DNA of 64,000 nt from Aspidiotus rigidus (lineage: Eukaryota; Arthropoda; Insecta; Hemiptera; Diaspididae). The notes under the pieces were generated by a model, which worked only from the letters and a program-made list of their open reading frames with translations, had not been told where the DNA came from and did no database searches. Location: NCBI GenBank assembly GCA_035079385.1, contig JAVHKY010000053.1, forward strand, positions 3,596,001 through 3,660,000. The letters are read 5' to 3'. The translations under genes and the position numbers were made by a program. The stretch's first letter is position 1. Each line of letters opens with the position of its first letter. This document shows positions 22,010 through 34,754 of the stretch, in pieces.

Positions 22010-25000
22010 AGTCGTAACATGGTAGACCGAATCGATTTGGTCAATATAATAGGTAGAATTGATTCGATGTGATCGATAAAATCGATACATCAGATCGAGG
22101 TGTAGAGAGCAAGCATATAAAATGCTAAACTACGGGTCTCTGAAGCAGATATGTTAGCTTCTGTGCTGTGTCACAGTTTTTGTCAGTGTAAATTGTGTGT
22201 ATCTTCGAACGTTGAGGGGTTGTCTGACTACTTCGAAAAGTAATCGCCTGATGAAGATACTTGCTAAACTAGTGAAGTTGAAATTAGTTCTTTCATACAA
22301 TAAAGACGTTGAACTAGCAAATGAAATTGCTCCCCCCCCCCCGCACGTGACTTTTCAACATCAGTAGAGGTTCAATTTTCTGTTGACGATCGAATAAAAT
22401 CTGGAGCTATTCTTGTCAACAATTGGAAATCTTGCTGCTGCAACACTTTTGGAGATGCATTCATTCTATCAATGAGGATTGTAAACTAAACTTACGATCA
22501 TTTATCAGAGCAGATCTGATAACCTTCAAAATTCTTCGTACTATCTAAAATTGATGAACAAATTGTGAAATTATTCGTTTTTCGAATTTGAATTCTATAA
22601 TAATTTTGTCTTCCAAGCCTTCCAAACGGGCCCAAATCGATTTTTTTTTTTAATTTTCAAGATTTTTCTAAGGATTGGCTATTTATAAGCTAAAACTTGA
22701 GAACTATGTGGGTGTAATCCGTAGGACTCATCTCTTTCTTGTGAAGTTCCCCGAAGCCGCATTATTTTGTTCTTTCAATTTTCCAAATAAAATTCCAGCA
22801 ATTTTTGTTCATTGCCTCGTGATACGAGTTACTCACGAGTATTCCATTTCCGAAGAAACTTCTTATAACTGCCATTGTTTGAGATGATATTTCCCTCAAG
22901 TCATTTAACTGTAAATTCGTGTGAGCACAGTGCTCAAATCTTATATTCTAGGAAAAAGATGAAATTCATCAGGGCTTGGTGGAGCGGTTTTCCGAGCGAC
23001 ATTTGATGTACTAATTTTCTCGAATATCAAGATTAATTCCGCGGCTGAAAATAACAAACCATCCCGCAGTATAATAAAGGTCTTCGTTCGTGGAGAAGTT
23101 TTCAAGGAAATTTTTGAAATTGCGCGTTTTCGAACTTGTTCGACAAAGTTTTGCCATCGTGAATATTCGCAGTTCAACCGATGGTCCTAAACTATGTAGT
23201 TTCCAACAAGACGCGAGGAAAAAAGGCAACGATTCAGATTATCAAGAGTTCGAGAACTGATAGGGGCTACCATGACGAATTTAGCCTCAGACAATGTACG
23301 GAAAAAATTTGATTTCTCGCAGAAACAAATCATACGAGCTCAATTTGAAATGGAGTAGGAACTTTTATTGATACTGTTCACGAGATAATCAAGCTTTTAT
23401 CATTTTTCTCTAGTTCAAAAATTGACGAACTCTCAGCGTGCATTCGGGATCTTATCAGATTGTCAGTCTGTACCCAATCCATAATATAAGGTCTCTAATT
23501 TCTTATCCTAGTCGAGATTTTAGATGATATTCGAAGGACGTCTCTCTCCGTGTTTCTTGGACGGCGAAAATATTTTATTGGTCTACGTTATCCTCCAGAT
23601 AAGCGACCTAAACTCGAGGCGGTCATTTTCATTTTCGCTTCTTTTGAGGTATCGAGGCGGGAAGAAAATCATTTATAACTCAAGAAGTGTACGAGTAATT
23701 TCGGAATTGTTCCGGGTTCCTCGGTTTGATTAGAAAGGTCTAGTGTATAAAATGTTACTCGCGGCCGAATGGTGAAGAAGAGAGCGAAAGGTGAGAATGG
23801 AAAGAATAAAACGAATGAAACTTCGAAAGCGAGAAAAAGTATGGTGAGCGAATAGGAAAAAGCTCTCGGTACGATTGATTTTTTTTTTTTTTTTTCTGCT
23901 GTATATATCGTAGAAAAGTATATAGCATCGGACTATACAATGGACTTTGACCGGGCCTGTTGTACAGTAGATCTAATAAAACAATGGACTCGGTCGTTTT
24001 CTTCGAACTCGCTCCCTTTTTTACTTTTCCGTTCTGTCGCTCTGTAAAAATTCGTTATCTCCGTCTGCCGTCCGCTCATTTTCCATTGCCCATCTCTCTT
24101 CGTTGCGTACTCCGTAAGTTACGCTTTTTCCCGCATCAGTCCGTTTGTGAATGCTTCGTTTTGGTCCTGCCGTTCCCTATTTTCCTCTGTGCGAAATACT
24201 TTTTCGTCATCGCTCTGCTGTAGTATTTTTATAATTGAATTCCCATGTTCCTCCCTCTCCGAAGAGAGTATCCGTTAACGTTCGGCGTAAAATTTGTTTC
24301 TTCGCTCCGGCCGAATGAAACTGATATTATTTCTCTGGGAAAGTGTATCTATACGTTCGCCGTAGTTGGGGGGCAAGTAAGCCCGTAATTACTTTCTTTT
24401 TCCGTTTGTCCTTTCTTTTCTTCTCTCCACCTCTACTCGAAATTTTGATGTCAGTTTTGATATAGATTATCGCAATGTTTGTAGTCAAAATATGAATTTT
24501 TTATTTCGTATCGCGGTTGACCGTACATCTCCGGATTACGTGTATGTAGAAAAGAACCAACGTCAAGAAGAATGTAGTAGGTTCAAGGACCTCTTAATCT
24601 GTCCTGTCATTGCCGAGTGGAATGAGAGAAAGTGGATTTAAATACTTAAGAGTATCGTTCGAAAGAGTCGATTATCATTATCAAACATTGAGAAGAAACT
24701 CATTGTTCGTCTCTCTCTCTTTTTTTTTTTGCAGCTCTCTTTAAAATTAAGCGTTACAACGTTATTTTTCATTCGTTACGTTCATCAACCCTGTCTACGA
24801 TTTTTGAGAATTTCACTCGTTTTCAGCGTGGTTACCATGGTTACCTTACTTGACGAAATTGAACGTTAGACGGAGTTCCTACATATCCTGTGATGGAGAC
24901 GAACGTTCGTCGAACAAATGTGTTAGAAGAATATTATACTCATTAAGACCTTTATCACAACTCTCTTCCTCGTAGAACAGCCTTCACTCCGACTAGCAGT

Positions 25001-26100
25001 AATTATAATGAGTTTGTTTTATCACTAATCTCGGAAAAGAGGAAATGCATTGCAAATTATTTGAATAGCTCCCTTGACTTGTAAGTTCTGGTTGATGCTC
25101 TAGTTCTTTGAAATAGTGTATCATGCATCAAATGTTTGTGACGAGGACGAATGTCGCAAACGCCCCCTGGAGCTAATTACACTTACCCCAGGGTATACCG
25201 GTGATTATTAAGACGTTCTCTTTTTGTATGAATGCTCAAAAAAGGTTTATACGTAACAACGCTGTAGTATCAAAGCACGAATGAAACTTTTGGCCTTATG
25301 AGAGCCAGAAATCTCTTTCTTGGCTAATCATTTTCTGCTGATGTGTAGAGAATAAAGATCATGTTTCCTGTCTGCTATCAGTTTTTGAGGCCGGAAATAC
25401 TTTTGTATGAGACTCCAGTACCGGTCCTGAAGAAGAAAGAGAAGATGATGGTGTACTAGATGATTCATTGGTAGAGAATAAAGACAAGAGGTCTAACTAG
25501 CCGAGGAAAGGGATGGGTTTCCTTCTTCCTCGAGGTAGTCTTCTAAAAGGTTGTGGATCAATGTATAATAGTACGGTATACTACGCTCTGCGCTTATTTG
25601 CAGAAGGAAAAGAAGAAAAGAGAAGGAATATTTGCGCCCTGTCCAAAGAATACTCATATCTCGAAACGTACGGTTTTTATTTTGAATGAACGAATAATTT
25701 AATGCCGTCAGTGCAGAGGTTGGGTACGAAAACCAGAAACGAGGCACTAATCATGATCCTCACATTGTTATATTGAACCATTTGAATTCAACTACTTGGT
25801 CATCACATCGATTTGGATTGAATGAAGAATGTCCTGATCGGAGGGAGGGGCACAAACGGAGGTTCCGATGAATACTTGGACTGTTCGACAAACAGACGTT
25901 GTCGCCCATTGTGTACAGGACGAAGAAGCGAGTTCTAGTTCTTACAATTTCGAATCAATGTCTCTGGATTTGCGTTTTTCACTACCGTTTCAATGTATAT
26001 TGGATCAGGAGAGTAATGGTAGAAGACATGATGTAGAGGATGAAGAAGGAATGCCCTCGAATATGTCAACTACTAAAAACACATACAGGCCAACAAGGTA
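22010..26100. other. intronic DNA, no recognised gene
   Basis: Mostly AT-rich, with C-run 22331-22342 and T-runs near 22640 and 23880. The 23990-24240 part is pyrimidine-rich on the plus strand. No domain is recognisable in any frame. The part from 25490 to 26100 may belong to the zinc-finger pseudogene that follows. Confidence 0.4.
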
Positions 26101-26102
26101 GA

Positions 26103-26690
26103 AGGTCATGAGGAATGTTCACCAATTAGGCGAAAATTTCATCACCAATTGGCAGAATTATGAGCATTACCAGCCTGGGATTCCACAATCGAGTTCTATA
26201 TTTAATCCTGTACAGTTATTCTTGTCCCCTGGGCAACAACTGCCGGTCTATAATGCTAGTGTTGAAACGTAAAAATTACTTGAGTCTACTACACAGATTT
26301 TCAAAGAATTATTTTGAGGAATCTAAAAATTTACCGATAGGTTGATTTATTCCAAGTCTAATAAAGTTTTAAGGTCTGGAGAAAGTTCAACAGCCAATTC
26401 AGAGATTCACGAAACTAATATAGAAGCCAAACGTCTAATCAAATATGATAGGTGTTTGAAACAATTCGTTCGTAGTGATGATTTGGAACAGCCTAATGTG
26501 GTGAACCATGAATCGGAGCCTAAATTCCATTGTGCTGTCTGTTCAAAAGGCTTCACAACAAAGCGTCATTCGATCGTTCAACGTTCATTCAAATGTGAGG
26601 AATGTTCTAGAAGTTTCACTCGAAAAGAGGCTTGAATGATCATAAGTTAGCTCATAGAAGGATACACGATAGTAACACATACTTATCTTT
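26103..26690 (+). pseudogene. C2H2 zinc-finger protein remnant
   Basis: Plus-strand reading from about 26107 gives a continuous, protein-like sequence (MRNVHQLGENFITNWQNYEH and on), broken by stops near 26270 and 26320. It resumes at 26342. Two zinc-finger halves follow: FHCAVCSKGFTTKRHS and FKCEECSRSFTRKEA. In both, Cys pairs and the aromatic core residue are right, but the His pairs are damaged. After a frameshift near 26632 the expected helix continues as NDHKLAHRRIH. Several disruptions mean no functional product. It may derive from a host gene or from a large DNA transposon carrying zinc-finger genes. Confidence 0.6.
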
Positions 26691-26778
26691 TTCGAAAAAA
26701 AAAAAGCGAATGAGAGTCTCTTAATACATAGAAAATTATGTATATTATAAATAATAAACGGTTTTTATTTCCATGACA

Positions 26779-27117
26779 CTTTTTATAACTAAATTACAAT
26801 TTGAAGGTAGCCCATCTACGGGCATAAGCTTCCCCTGTCCTCTCCCAACGGATTCTGTCTTTTGCATCTCTTTGCCATCCAACTCCTGCATATGACCTTA
26901 TTTCATCGATCCATCTTCTTCTTGGACGACCTCTCTCTCTTTTATGGTCATATGGAGTCCAGTCTAGTAAAATCTTCTCCCATAACCAAGTGCCCAGCAT
27001 ATCTTAGTTTTTGCTTTTTTATTATGTAACGTACCTCAATGACCAATAGTTTTTCCAACTCTGATTTATTCTCATTGATATTTCTTTATTTAGTCTGTCA
27101 TCTATTTTTGTAAGTCC
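26779..27117 (-). mobile_element. RTE-type LINE fragment, C-terminal end
   Basis: The minus strand encodes IVGLTKIDDRLNKEI and SMRINQSWKNYWSLRYV just left of 27140. After a stop/frameshift it encodes MLGTWLWEKILLDWTPYDHK and GRPRRRWIDEIRSYAGVGW ending RRWATFKL. The last part (RGRPRRRW.DEI...W...A.DR..W...GEAYA..W) is the characteristic C-terminus of RTE-clade ORF2 proteins. The segment is internally deleted relative to a full element. Confidence 0.8.
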
Positions 27118-27176
27118 AACAATTGGAAATTATTCTATGTCCAGCAATTGCTCTTAAAAAGATACTTTTGTCTGAG
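27112..27176. repeat. stray end of the foldback element family A
   Basis: AAGTCCAACAATTGG, then GTCCAGCAATTGCTCTTAAA and AGATACTTTTGTCTGAG, match the inverted end found at 27720-27760 (CTCAGACAAGAGTATCTTTT, AAGAGCAATTGCTGGACTT). This short piece lies exactly at a break in the RTE reading frame and may overlap it by some bases. Confidence 0.7.
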
Positions 27177-27253
27177 GGTTTGGAGCAAGCGGGTCGCCTT
27201 GTTTCACCCCCCCCCCCCTTTGTATTGGAATCTCTGGACCCACTTTATCTGTT

Positions 27254-27505
27254 CTAACTCTTGCTTTTGATTCCGTGTATGTTCATATTTATTAATCTTA
27301 TGAATTTTTGGGGTATCCCCTGTCTTTGTAAAGTTTTCCATAAGAATTCATGATTCAATGTAACGAAAGCTTTATGAAAATCTATTAATAAGATATTTAT
27401 GGTAATTTTGTACTCGTTAACTTTTTCGATCAGTTGATTCATTATGAACAGATGGTCGATTGTCGAGCATCCCTTACGACCTAACATAGAAAATTGCAAC
27501 CTCAA
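27254..27505 (-). mobile_element. RTE-type LINE fragment, RT palm start
   Basis: The minus-strand frame reads GCSTIDHLFIMNQLIEKVNE, then LLIDFHKAFVTLNHEFLWKT and LQRQGIPQKFIRLI. The order (GCSTIDH...; .DF.KAF...H..LW..L...G.P.K.I.LI) is the first half of the reverse-transcriptase palm of RTE-like LINEs. The catalytic Asp of IDFHKAF is retained. The YxDD part is missing, since the sequence jumps to the C-terminal fragment at 26779-27140. Confidence 0.75.
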
Positions 27506-27644
27506 ATTTCATTCCTTAAAATAAAATATGTCCGACGTTTGTAGTGATAACAAGTAACACTCGTACATCAAACCACCTAGCGTGACGATCTACCCACGAG
27601 TGCGCAGTGGACTATTGTGCCGTCATGTGACGCGTGAGCGACTG

Positions 27645-29017
27645 ACGTCTATTTTGCAGCGAATAATCTGGCGGAAAAAGTATCAGCAGTACTGCCAATC
27701 GTAATGTCGTGTTAATCTTCTCAGACAAGAGTATCTTTTAAGAGCAATTGCTGGACTTGGAATATTTTTCAATTCTCGGACTTGGAATATTTTCCAATTC
27801 TCGGACTTGAAAATATTTTTCAATTCACTTGGAATAATTTTCCAACTTTGAATGTTTTCCAAATCTTGGACTTGGAAAAATTCTCTAACTTCGATTATTG
27901 TACTCTTGGACGTAGAAATATTTTCCAAGTCCAACAATTGAAAAATATTCCAAGACAGAGGATTTTTCCAAGTCCAAAAATTGAAAAATATTTTCGAAGT
28001 CGTAAGAATTGAAAAATATTTTCCAAGTCCGAGAATTGGGAAATATTCCAAGTTGGAGAATTTTTCCAAGTCGGAGGATTAAAAAATATTCCAAGACGGG
28101 GAGTCCGAGAATTGAAAAATATTTTTCAAGTCGAAGAATTTGAAAAATATTTTCAAGTCCAATAATTGGAAAATACTCCATGTTGGAGAATTTTTCTAAG
28201 TCCAAGAATTGGAAAATATTTTTAGTTGGAGAATTTTCCCGAGTCCAAGAATTGAAAAATATCTTCGAAGTCTAAGAATTAAAAAATATTTTCCAAGTCC
28301 GAGAATTGGAAAATATTTTTAGTTGGAGAATTTTCCCAAGTCCAAGAATTGAAAAATATTTTCCACGAGAATTGGGAAATATTCCAAGTTGGAGAATTTT
28401 TCCAAGTCGGAGGATTAAAAAATATTCCAAGACGAGGAGTCCGAGAATTGAAAAATATTTTTCAAGTCGAAGAATTTGAAAAATATTATCAAGTCCAATA
28501 ATTGGAAAATACTCCACGTTGGAGAATTTTTCCAAGTCCGAGCATTGGAAAATATTCCAAGACGGAGAATTTTTCCAAGTCCAAGAATTGTAAAATATTT
28601 TTAGTTTGAGAATTTTCCCAAGTCCAAGAATTGAAAAATATTTTCCAAGTTGGAGAATTTTCTCAAGTCGGAGGATTAAAAAACGGGGGAATTTTTCCAA
28701 GTCCAAGAATTAAAAAATATTTTTCAAGTCAAAGAATTTGAAAAATATTTTCAAGTCCAACAATTGGAAAATACTCTATGTTGGAGAATTTTTCCAAGTC
28801 CGAGAATTGGAAAATACTCTATGTTGGAGAATTTTTCCAAGTCCAAGAATTGAAAAATATTCCAAGTTGGAGAATTAGAAAATATTTCCAAGTCCAGCAA
28901 TTGCTCCGAAAGAGGTACGCTGTTCCCACGGCGATACTCTTGTCTGCGAACATTAACACACGATTGGCAGCACTGCTGATTCTTCCTCCTCCTGATCATT
29001 CGCTGCGAAATAGACGT
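27645..29017. mobile_element. foldback-like element A: long inverted repeats enclosing short tandem repeats
   Basis: The outermost matched bases are ACGTCTATTTTGCAGCGAAT at 27645 and, reading in from 29017, ACGTCTATTTCGCAGCGAAT. The inverted match continues through ATCAGCAGTACTGCCAATCG, TTAAT, CAGACAAGAGTATC (27722-27735; 28933-28946) and GAGCAATTGCTGGACTTGGA. The right copy carries an extra 20-base insert. Between lie about 1.1 kb of roughly 40-bp units containing TTTTTCCAAGTCCAAGAATT or its inverse. Units point one way from 27757 to about 27910 and the other way from there to 28900. A block of about 165 bp recurs at about 336 bp spacing (28038 and 28374). No transposase is present. The plan resembles foldback elements of flies. 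Confidence 0.78.
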
Positions 29018-32000
29018 TTGTAAGAAAAAAAAGATAAGAATGATTTCGATACAGGAAAAGAAAAAGGCGATAAGAATGATCTTGATACGAGCGGCTAGCA
29101 AGCGCGCGCCGACCCTAAATTCGGACATCACATCTATCTCATACTCTCACCCAGTAGGAGAAAACTCGCAGCCTACTTCGTTAGCTGCTCGACATTACCT
29201 TCATTAATTGCATTAATCGAAGCTAACAGGAAATCTTTTTTATCGGGGTTTCTTTGTTTATACTTTTTCTAAATAAAGATTAAATTTCGTTTCTCTACAC
29301 CTTGAGTGTTTAAACTCGAAGATCCATATTTTTTCAAGTTCCTTCCTACCAGATACAGGTCAATATTCGAATTTCAAGTCCCTTTCGCATCGTGTATACC
29401 AATTGTACAGCTTGAATGTTGAAATTTTTTGAAGTCCCTCTCCCGATCATCACTATAGCTTCGAGATCGAAATTTTTCCAAGTCCCACCTCCCGGCCCTC
29501 GTCAATTCACCTTTCCCTTTCCCCTCATTGAAACTGGTCCCCTGTTGAAATTAATATCCCTTATTTTGTGAATGAATGATATTGAAGTCGTGCGCTTGAC
29601 TTTAATATCCGTTTAAAGTAAAGTTTCGGAATAAGAATCAATTGCCGAGATGGTTCATCGAAGAAATTACAAACAATTTATGAAAGAAATTGTGACCACC
29701 TTTCGCCGAAATATGTGGGAGGTCCGTTTTACAGCATCCTAGCTGGAACAACTCGCAATTTTTTGAAAAATTGTCGTACGACGTACGTATTTTTTTTATC
29801 TCTGCTTATAGACACTTGACGAGTCAACAACAGTTGGAGAAGTACTTCCAGCCACTTACGTTCGAGAAGAATTACTCTACCGTCTGTCTCTTTTATTAAT
29901 GACTAAATAATCCAATTATATACGTCAGTTCCGAAGAAGCGCCCTGAATATCTCAACGCTTAAGAGAGTGTATCGTGTACTAATCATGTTACGTCAATCT
30001 TTATTAATGTCACCAGATTTTCAAATATCTTCATTTTTTTTGTGTGTATGTAATCGTAGAAATAGAATTATTTTTACGTTTTATGGATACGTCATGAGGT
30101 ATATCGTCTGCCGTCTTCTTGGACGGGAACATACCCACGAATTCCATAAAAGATCAACCTTGTGGTGTGGATTTAGGTATGAGTAATCGATCGTGAAGTA
30201 GTAATTCTTGTTAAGAGAATGAATGTTTGATATAATCGCAGATTTTTGTTGATTTCGATGTACCGGTATATATTGCGACAATTTCGAGAATTAAAGTACG
30301 TATGTGTGCGGCTAAGATGGAAATTCAACAAGTCGTCGTGCTTTCGAGACCGTCAAAATAGAAAATTACCTCGCTAAAAATGAATTGGAAAAGAGGAATT
30401 AGTCGGTATTATATACTGTCACAAAGTAATCAGAAAAGTCGAACTTGCATCGAGATTTCGAAAAGAAACCTTCGATGAAAAAAATAAGGTGAACTTTTAA
30501 ATCACTGTGTAAGTAGAGCGGAAGAATTGACACATTTTAGTCGGTCTACGCTCCGCCTACGTCGATAAATTGATGATGACGCCGTATATCTGCAGAAAAA
30601 AATTTTCATTTTGAAGGTTTCTGGGTGAATCAACAAATTAATGAGGTCCGAGGACGGACCGGAGTTGTATTACATGAGTTTTCTATTGTACCGGAGATAA
30701 GGGTCAATATACGATAAAACGAGATTTTCAAGAGGGTCAAAAACCTTTTCGCGAAATCTGTGGCCGCAAAAATGAACATCAACGTCGGGAGATAGAGAAG
30801 CGTCAAGCGCCGCGCCAGTAAAGTGTACATTAATTCATCTTCGAATATACATATACAACACAACAAACTCAAAAGGGTTTCTACGAGTCTCGTGCTCCGA
30901 AGTGGCCGTATTAATTAGAAAAGATACACCGCACTCATTGGCGAGTGAGCAGAAGACTCTTTCGACAACACAACAACGGACTTTACTCTGTACCTTTTTC
31001 CAGAGAACAACGGAGCGCGGCGTGCAGTCTCGAGTCCCGTCGTCTTTTCGTCATTCCGCGACCTGCTACACCACTAATACGAACGCTTTTCAAAAAGTTA
31101 TTTCGAGCTTTTAGCCACTACTCATGAATAATTCAAATTACTTCGCGCTATCCCTTACAACGTGCTACCCGCCTATCTACCCCATAAAACCCTTTCATAA
31201 ACCGCCATCAAACTTTGTATAGGGCGAAATAGCTATACGTGCACACACACATAGTGAAGAAATACGAAAAAAGAAACATACGTAATAGTTGGTAAACGTT
31301 CATAATATAGGTATGTACAAATACTATAAGTCGGTGGGGTCTCTATGTCGCTCTGGACATGGAAAACTACAGCAAAAAAAAAGAGAAGGAATTTTACGTC
31401 AGTCTGTTTTTTTTTTTTTCTTTCCTTTTCGCTCGTGCATTTCCATTAATATGCATACGCGCGCGAAAAGCGGGCTACCGTATGTGACCAACTCGGTGTG
31501 TATACGTTTAAAAATATCGTCGAAAATTAAAACGCTCTGGAAAAGGCCTGTTAGTATTTCCGCGGTGTTGCTGTTCGGTGAAAGCCTCGCTAAAGTCCGA
31601 GTAGATTACAAAGGTAAATAACGGGAAAATATTATGTGGGAGGAAAGGGAGAAAATTGAAATCTAACGAAGCAGCGGATGACATACTATAATGGAGGAGG
31701 GGAAGAAAAAAACTTCGTAAAAGCTCATAAACGATGTAAACACCCGAGAGAAAACATCACGATTTACTCGCCTTGTCAAAATCGACCATCAATAACCACG
31801 CAGAAACTACTATCCGAAGAATTTAATCAAGAAGACGAGAATAGAGATATTTTTTATGAGTAGGATGAACATCGAAATCTCATCTGACGTAAGAGTCAGC
31901 CTACTGTACGTCGTTTTGCTTTCGGCGGGAGGAGATAAGGAATAGTTAGAATGATGACTAAGTACTTTTGGAAATGATGGACATTATTATCGTCGGAGTG

Positions 32001-34063
32001 ATCGAAATTCTTTAATCTATTTGAAATTATTATCAAGGTAAAAACCAGAATACGGCGTTATGCGCGACCCGTCCCAGCAGATCATTATGTGGAACAAGCC
32101 AAAAACAAAATATCGTTTAATGTCTTTGTAGGTAAGGTTATGTCCCACCATTGTGGAACGTCTTGGGTAAATTTCGGCCTATTCTGAAATTATTACACAG
32201 CTTCGCTGCGTTTGAATTTATATCTCTGTATAAAATCCACTTTGGGAATTTGGAAAAATCTTGAAGTTCGCCATCAAATTGGAACCTCTCTCTGCGGAAA
32301 ATATCTTGTGATCAATGAACGAAGTGATCTGCGAGTTTGTTCACTACTATACTGTAAGAGATTTTAAAAAATTTCGACCGATTATCCGCGAGGAACGCTA
32401 GCAATCAGGTCGGTTGTAATTTATAATTTGAATGTGAGCGTTAAGTGATGAAAACGTGCCTATAACTTCTTTCAAATCCAGCTTTTTTTCTGAGCCTTCA
32501 TTCTCTTTTTGAGCCGTTTTAAATTTTGCCGCAACTCTTTCAATAATTTATTAGGTCTACTCATTTTATCAAAACAGGCAGACCGACAGACAGAAGTCTG
32601 TCGTGTTATTTTTTGTATGCATATTCCTTCATCAAAATATTCCCATTATCTATTCTGATTGAAATCAGCTTGTAATACCTAATCTAATCTGCCTAAATTA
32701 TGCTTCGTGAAAAGCGTTGGTACACAGATATCGTCTGCATTGATACAGGCTATCCTACAAACTGATTACTGGCAAGAATTCGGAATTCAGGGAAATTAAT
32801 TATTGACACAGTTTATATAGAAATTTCTCTTATGTATTTCTTTTTTTCTCGCCCCAAGAACGAAAACCGAACTATATATTGTTTTCCTGTACAAGAAGGT
32901 CCAAAAAAATGAAGCTGTCTGTGGTCATGTTGAGGATAATGGTGTGTATTTTAGGTCTATATTGTTCAACTATAGTGTGCACACATTTGAATAAATGGAA
33001 AAAATGTTGTTATGAAAGGTAATTTGCGACCTGCTCAGAACCCATGTACACCGTAGACTTTGTGGGCGTACTCAGAGAGACTCCCCGTCGCCACTGCGGA
33101 AAAAGGTTCTATTACTACTCTCTCACCCAAAGACGGCTGTCGAAGAATTGGACTGAGAAAATGAGGACCGATTCATAAAACACTGCTATGAAAACCACCG
33201 TTATAGTCGAAGATTCTTCAAGGCACGATATATGAGTCAACGATACATCGACAGCAAGCCAGAATATGCGCAGTCGCGCGACGGCTTACTCGAAAATGGC
33301 AAACAATACAACGATAGCAGGACGATGTAAAAAAAAGATTCCTAACAAACAAACGCGTATACTGCAATCCGAGATCAAGACTGGCTGGTAAATCTACTAC
33401 ACCGAACGGAAATTTGGCCCAACTGCTAATGGCAAACTTATGGTTTGTACACAGGATTCGTAGAAGCCTTAAATGCGGATTAACAAAGCAGATGTTCTCT
33501 GGTGACTCCCGAGCCTCTTAAAACCAGGGTTGAATATTATACTTGTCAACGAATCCGCATAGTAATGATCAAATTTTGGATATAAGTGAAAAAAGTGGCG
33601 ATACTAACGCTAACTGGTGTGAATAGTGAAATCTACCGAAATCTAGAAGAACTAAAAATCTATCACCTATAGATCAAAAGACTTGAAATCTTCCCCTGAC
33701 GACTGATCTCGGAGGAAGAGTAGGTGAACTGAGAAAATGCGCCAATGTGGGAGATTTTGAAATATCCGGACAGATCATCTGCGAGGAGCACCAGCTGTCA
33801 GATTGGGTCATCTTTGTAATTCAAATTGCGCAACAATGAGCGTTACGCTATGAAGTCCCGTGATTCCCAAAGCCAAGCTTAAATGCACAGCGGTGGGTGG
33901 CTTTTTTCAATATAATTATATTTTTTTTTTGTATCAAAAAGTAAATGCGATCCACGCGAAAACAAGGAGAGTAAAATTTTAAGAGCGACAGTGTAAAATT
34001 TTTGTTACAAATGGTACTTCTTTCACCAAAATACAAATGATTATTGGTTTTTCTCTCTGAAAC
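29018..34063. other. intronic DNA, no recognised gene
   Basis: 29320-29490 holds several decayed TTCAAGTCCC/TTTTTCCAAGTCCC phrases, inverse forms of the GGACTTGGAAAAATTTC motif. 30780-31100 is locally CpG-richer. The rest is AT-rich with scattered short open frames on both strands and no recognisable domain. Confidence 0.4.
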
Positions 34064-34070
34064 AGCCACC

Positions 34071-34204
34071 ATTCGGACTTGACAGTGGAGTGGCTGACAT
34101 GTAGTGGACGTTATTTCTAAGTAATGCTATTGGTTGTTCCTATCAACTGTAGGATACATGCGAGGTGGCGATGCTAGCGCGCCACTGCTCTGTCAAGTCC
34201 GAAT
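34071..34204. mobile_element. 134-bp MITE with ATTCGGACTTGACAG ends
   Basis: ATTCGGACTTGACAG begins at 34071 and its exact reverse complement ends at 34204. A further AGTGGC/GCCACT match lies inside. Weaker outer similarity (AGCC) suggests the ends extend a few bases. It has no coding capacity. Confidence 0.7.
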
Positions 34205-34228
34205 AGGGCTCTTCTACCATTAAATACA

Positions 34229-34391
34229 GCATATCAATATTCCCTTGATTTATATCGCAGTGGCAGTGTAAATAACATTACTCTTATGTAACGCAACACC
34301 TTTATGGTTTTGATGTATGCAATCAGTTCTACACACAAGAGCAATGTTATTTACTCTGCCACTACGATAAGAATCAGGGAAATGGATATGC
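34229..34391. mobile_element. 163-bp hairpin MITE
   Basis: The left arm (GCATATCAATATTCCCTTGA, then GCAGTGGCAGTGTAAATAAC) is an inverted copy of the right arm (reverse complement GCATATCCATTTCCCTGATT, then GTAGTGGCAGAGTAAATAAC). Arms of about 65 bp surround a loop of roughly 30 bp. It lies only 25 bp from the neighbouring MITE. Confidence 0.72.
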
Positions 34392-34754
34392 AATATGCAA
34401 CCCCTATATATAGACAGTTTCCCAATATGATATCAACATTCTTGATTTAGGCTCTGGTTCAAGCTTTGAGGCAGCTGAAAGTAAAGTGTTGGGATTACAT
34501 TGGGCAGTACATTACTTGTAGCTCGCGAGATGTATTCTTACTTCTTTTTAATAGAAGAAAGAAAATTTGATATTATTTGATTTATTCGATATTTAAATAA
34601 ATTCCATTTCAACGTATTGTGAAATAAGCGATTTTAATGCAATTTATGAAAGATTTGGACGTGCTAACAGAGAACGGCATTCTTTTTGCGGAAAACGCAT
34701 TTGTCGAATCACCTGAAAAAAGTTGTTGACATTCTTTAGTAGCGTCATTTAAAT

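Noticed and set aside
27683..29131. Several minus- and plus-strand open frames of 76-144 codons rich in LEKFSN/LGLGKYFSIL
   Set aside because: They are translations of the short tandem repeats of foldback element A; the same low-complexity pattern appears in more than one frame and on both strands.
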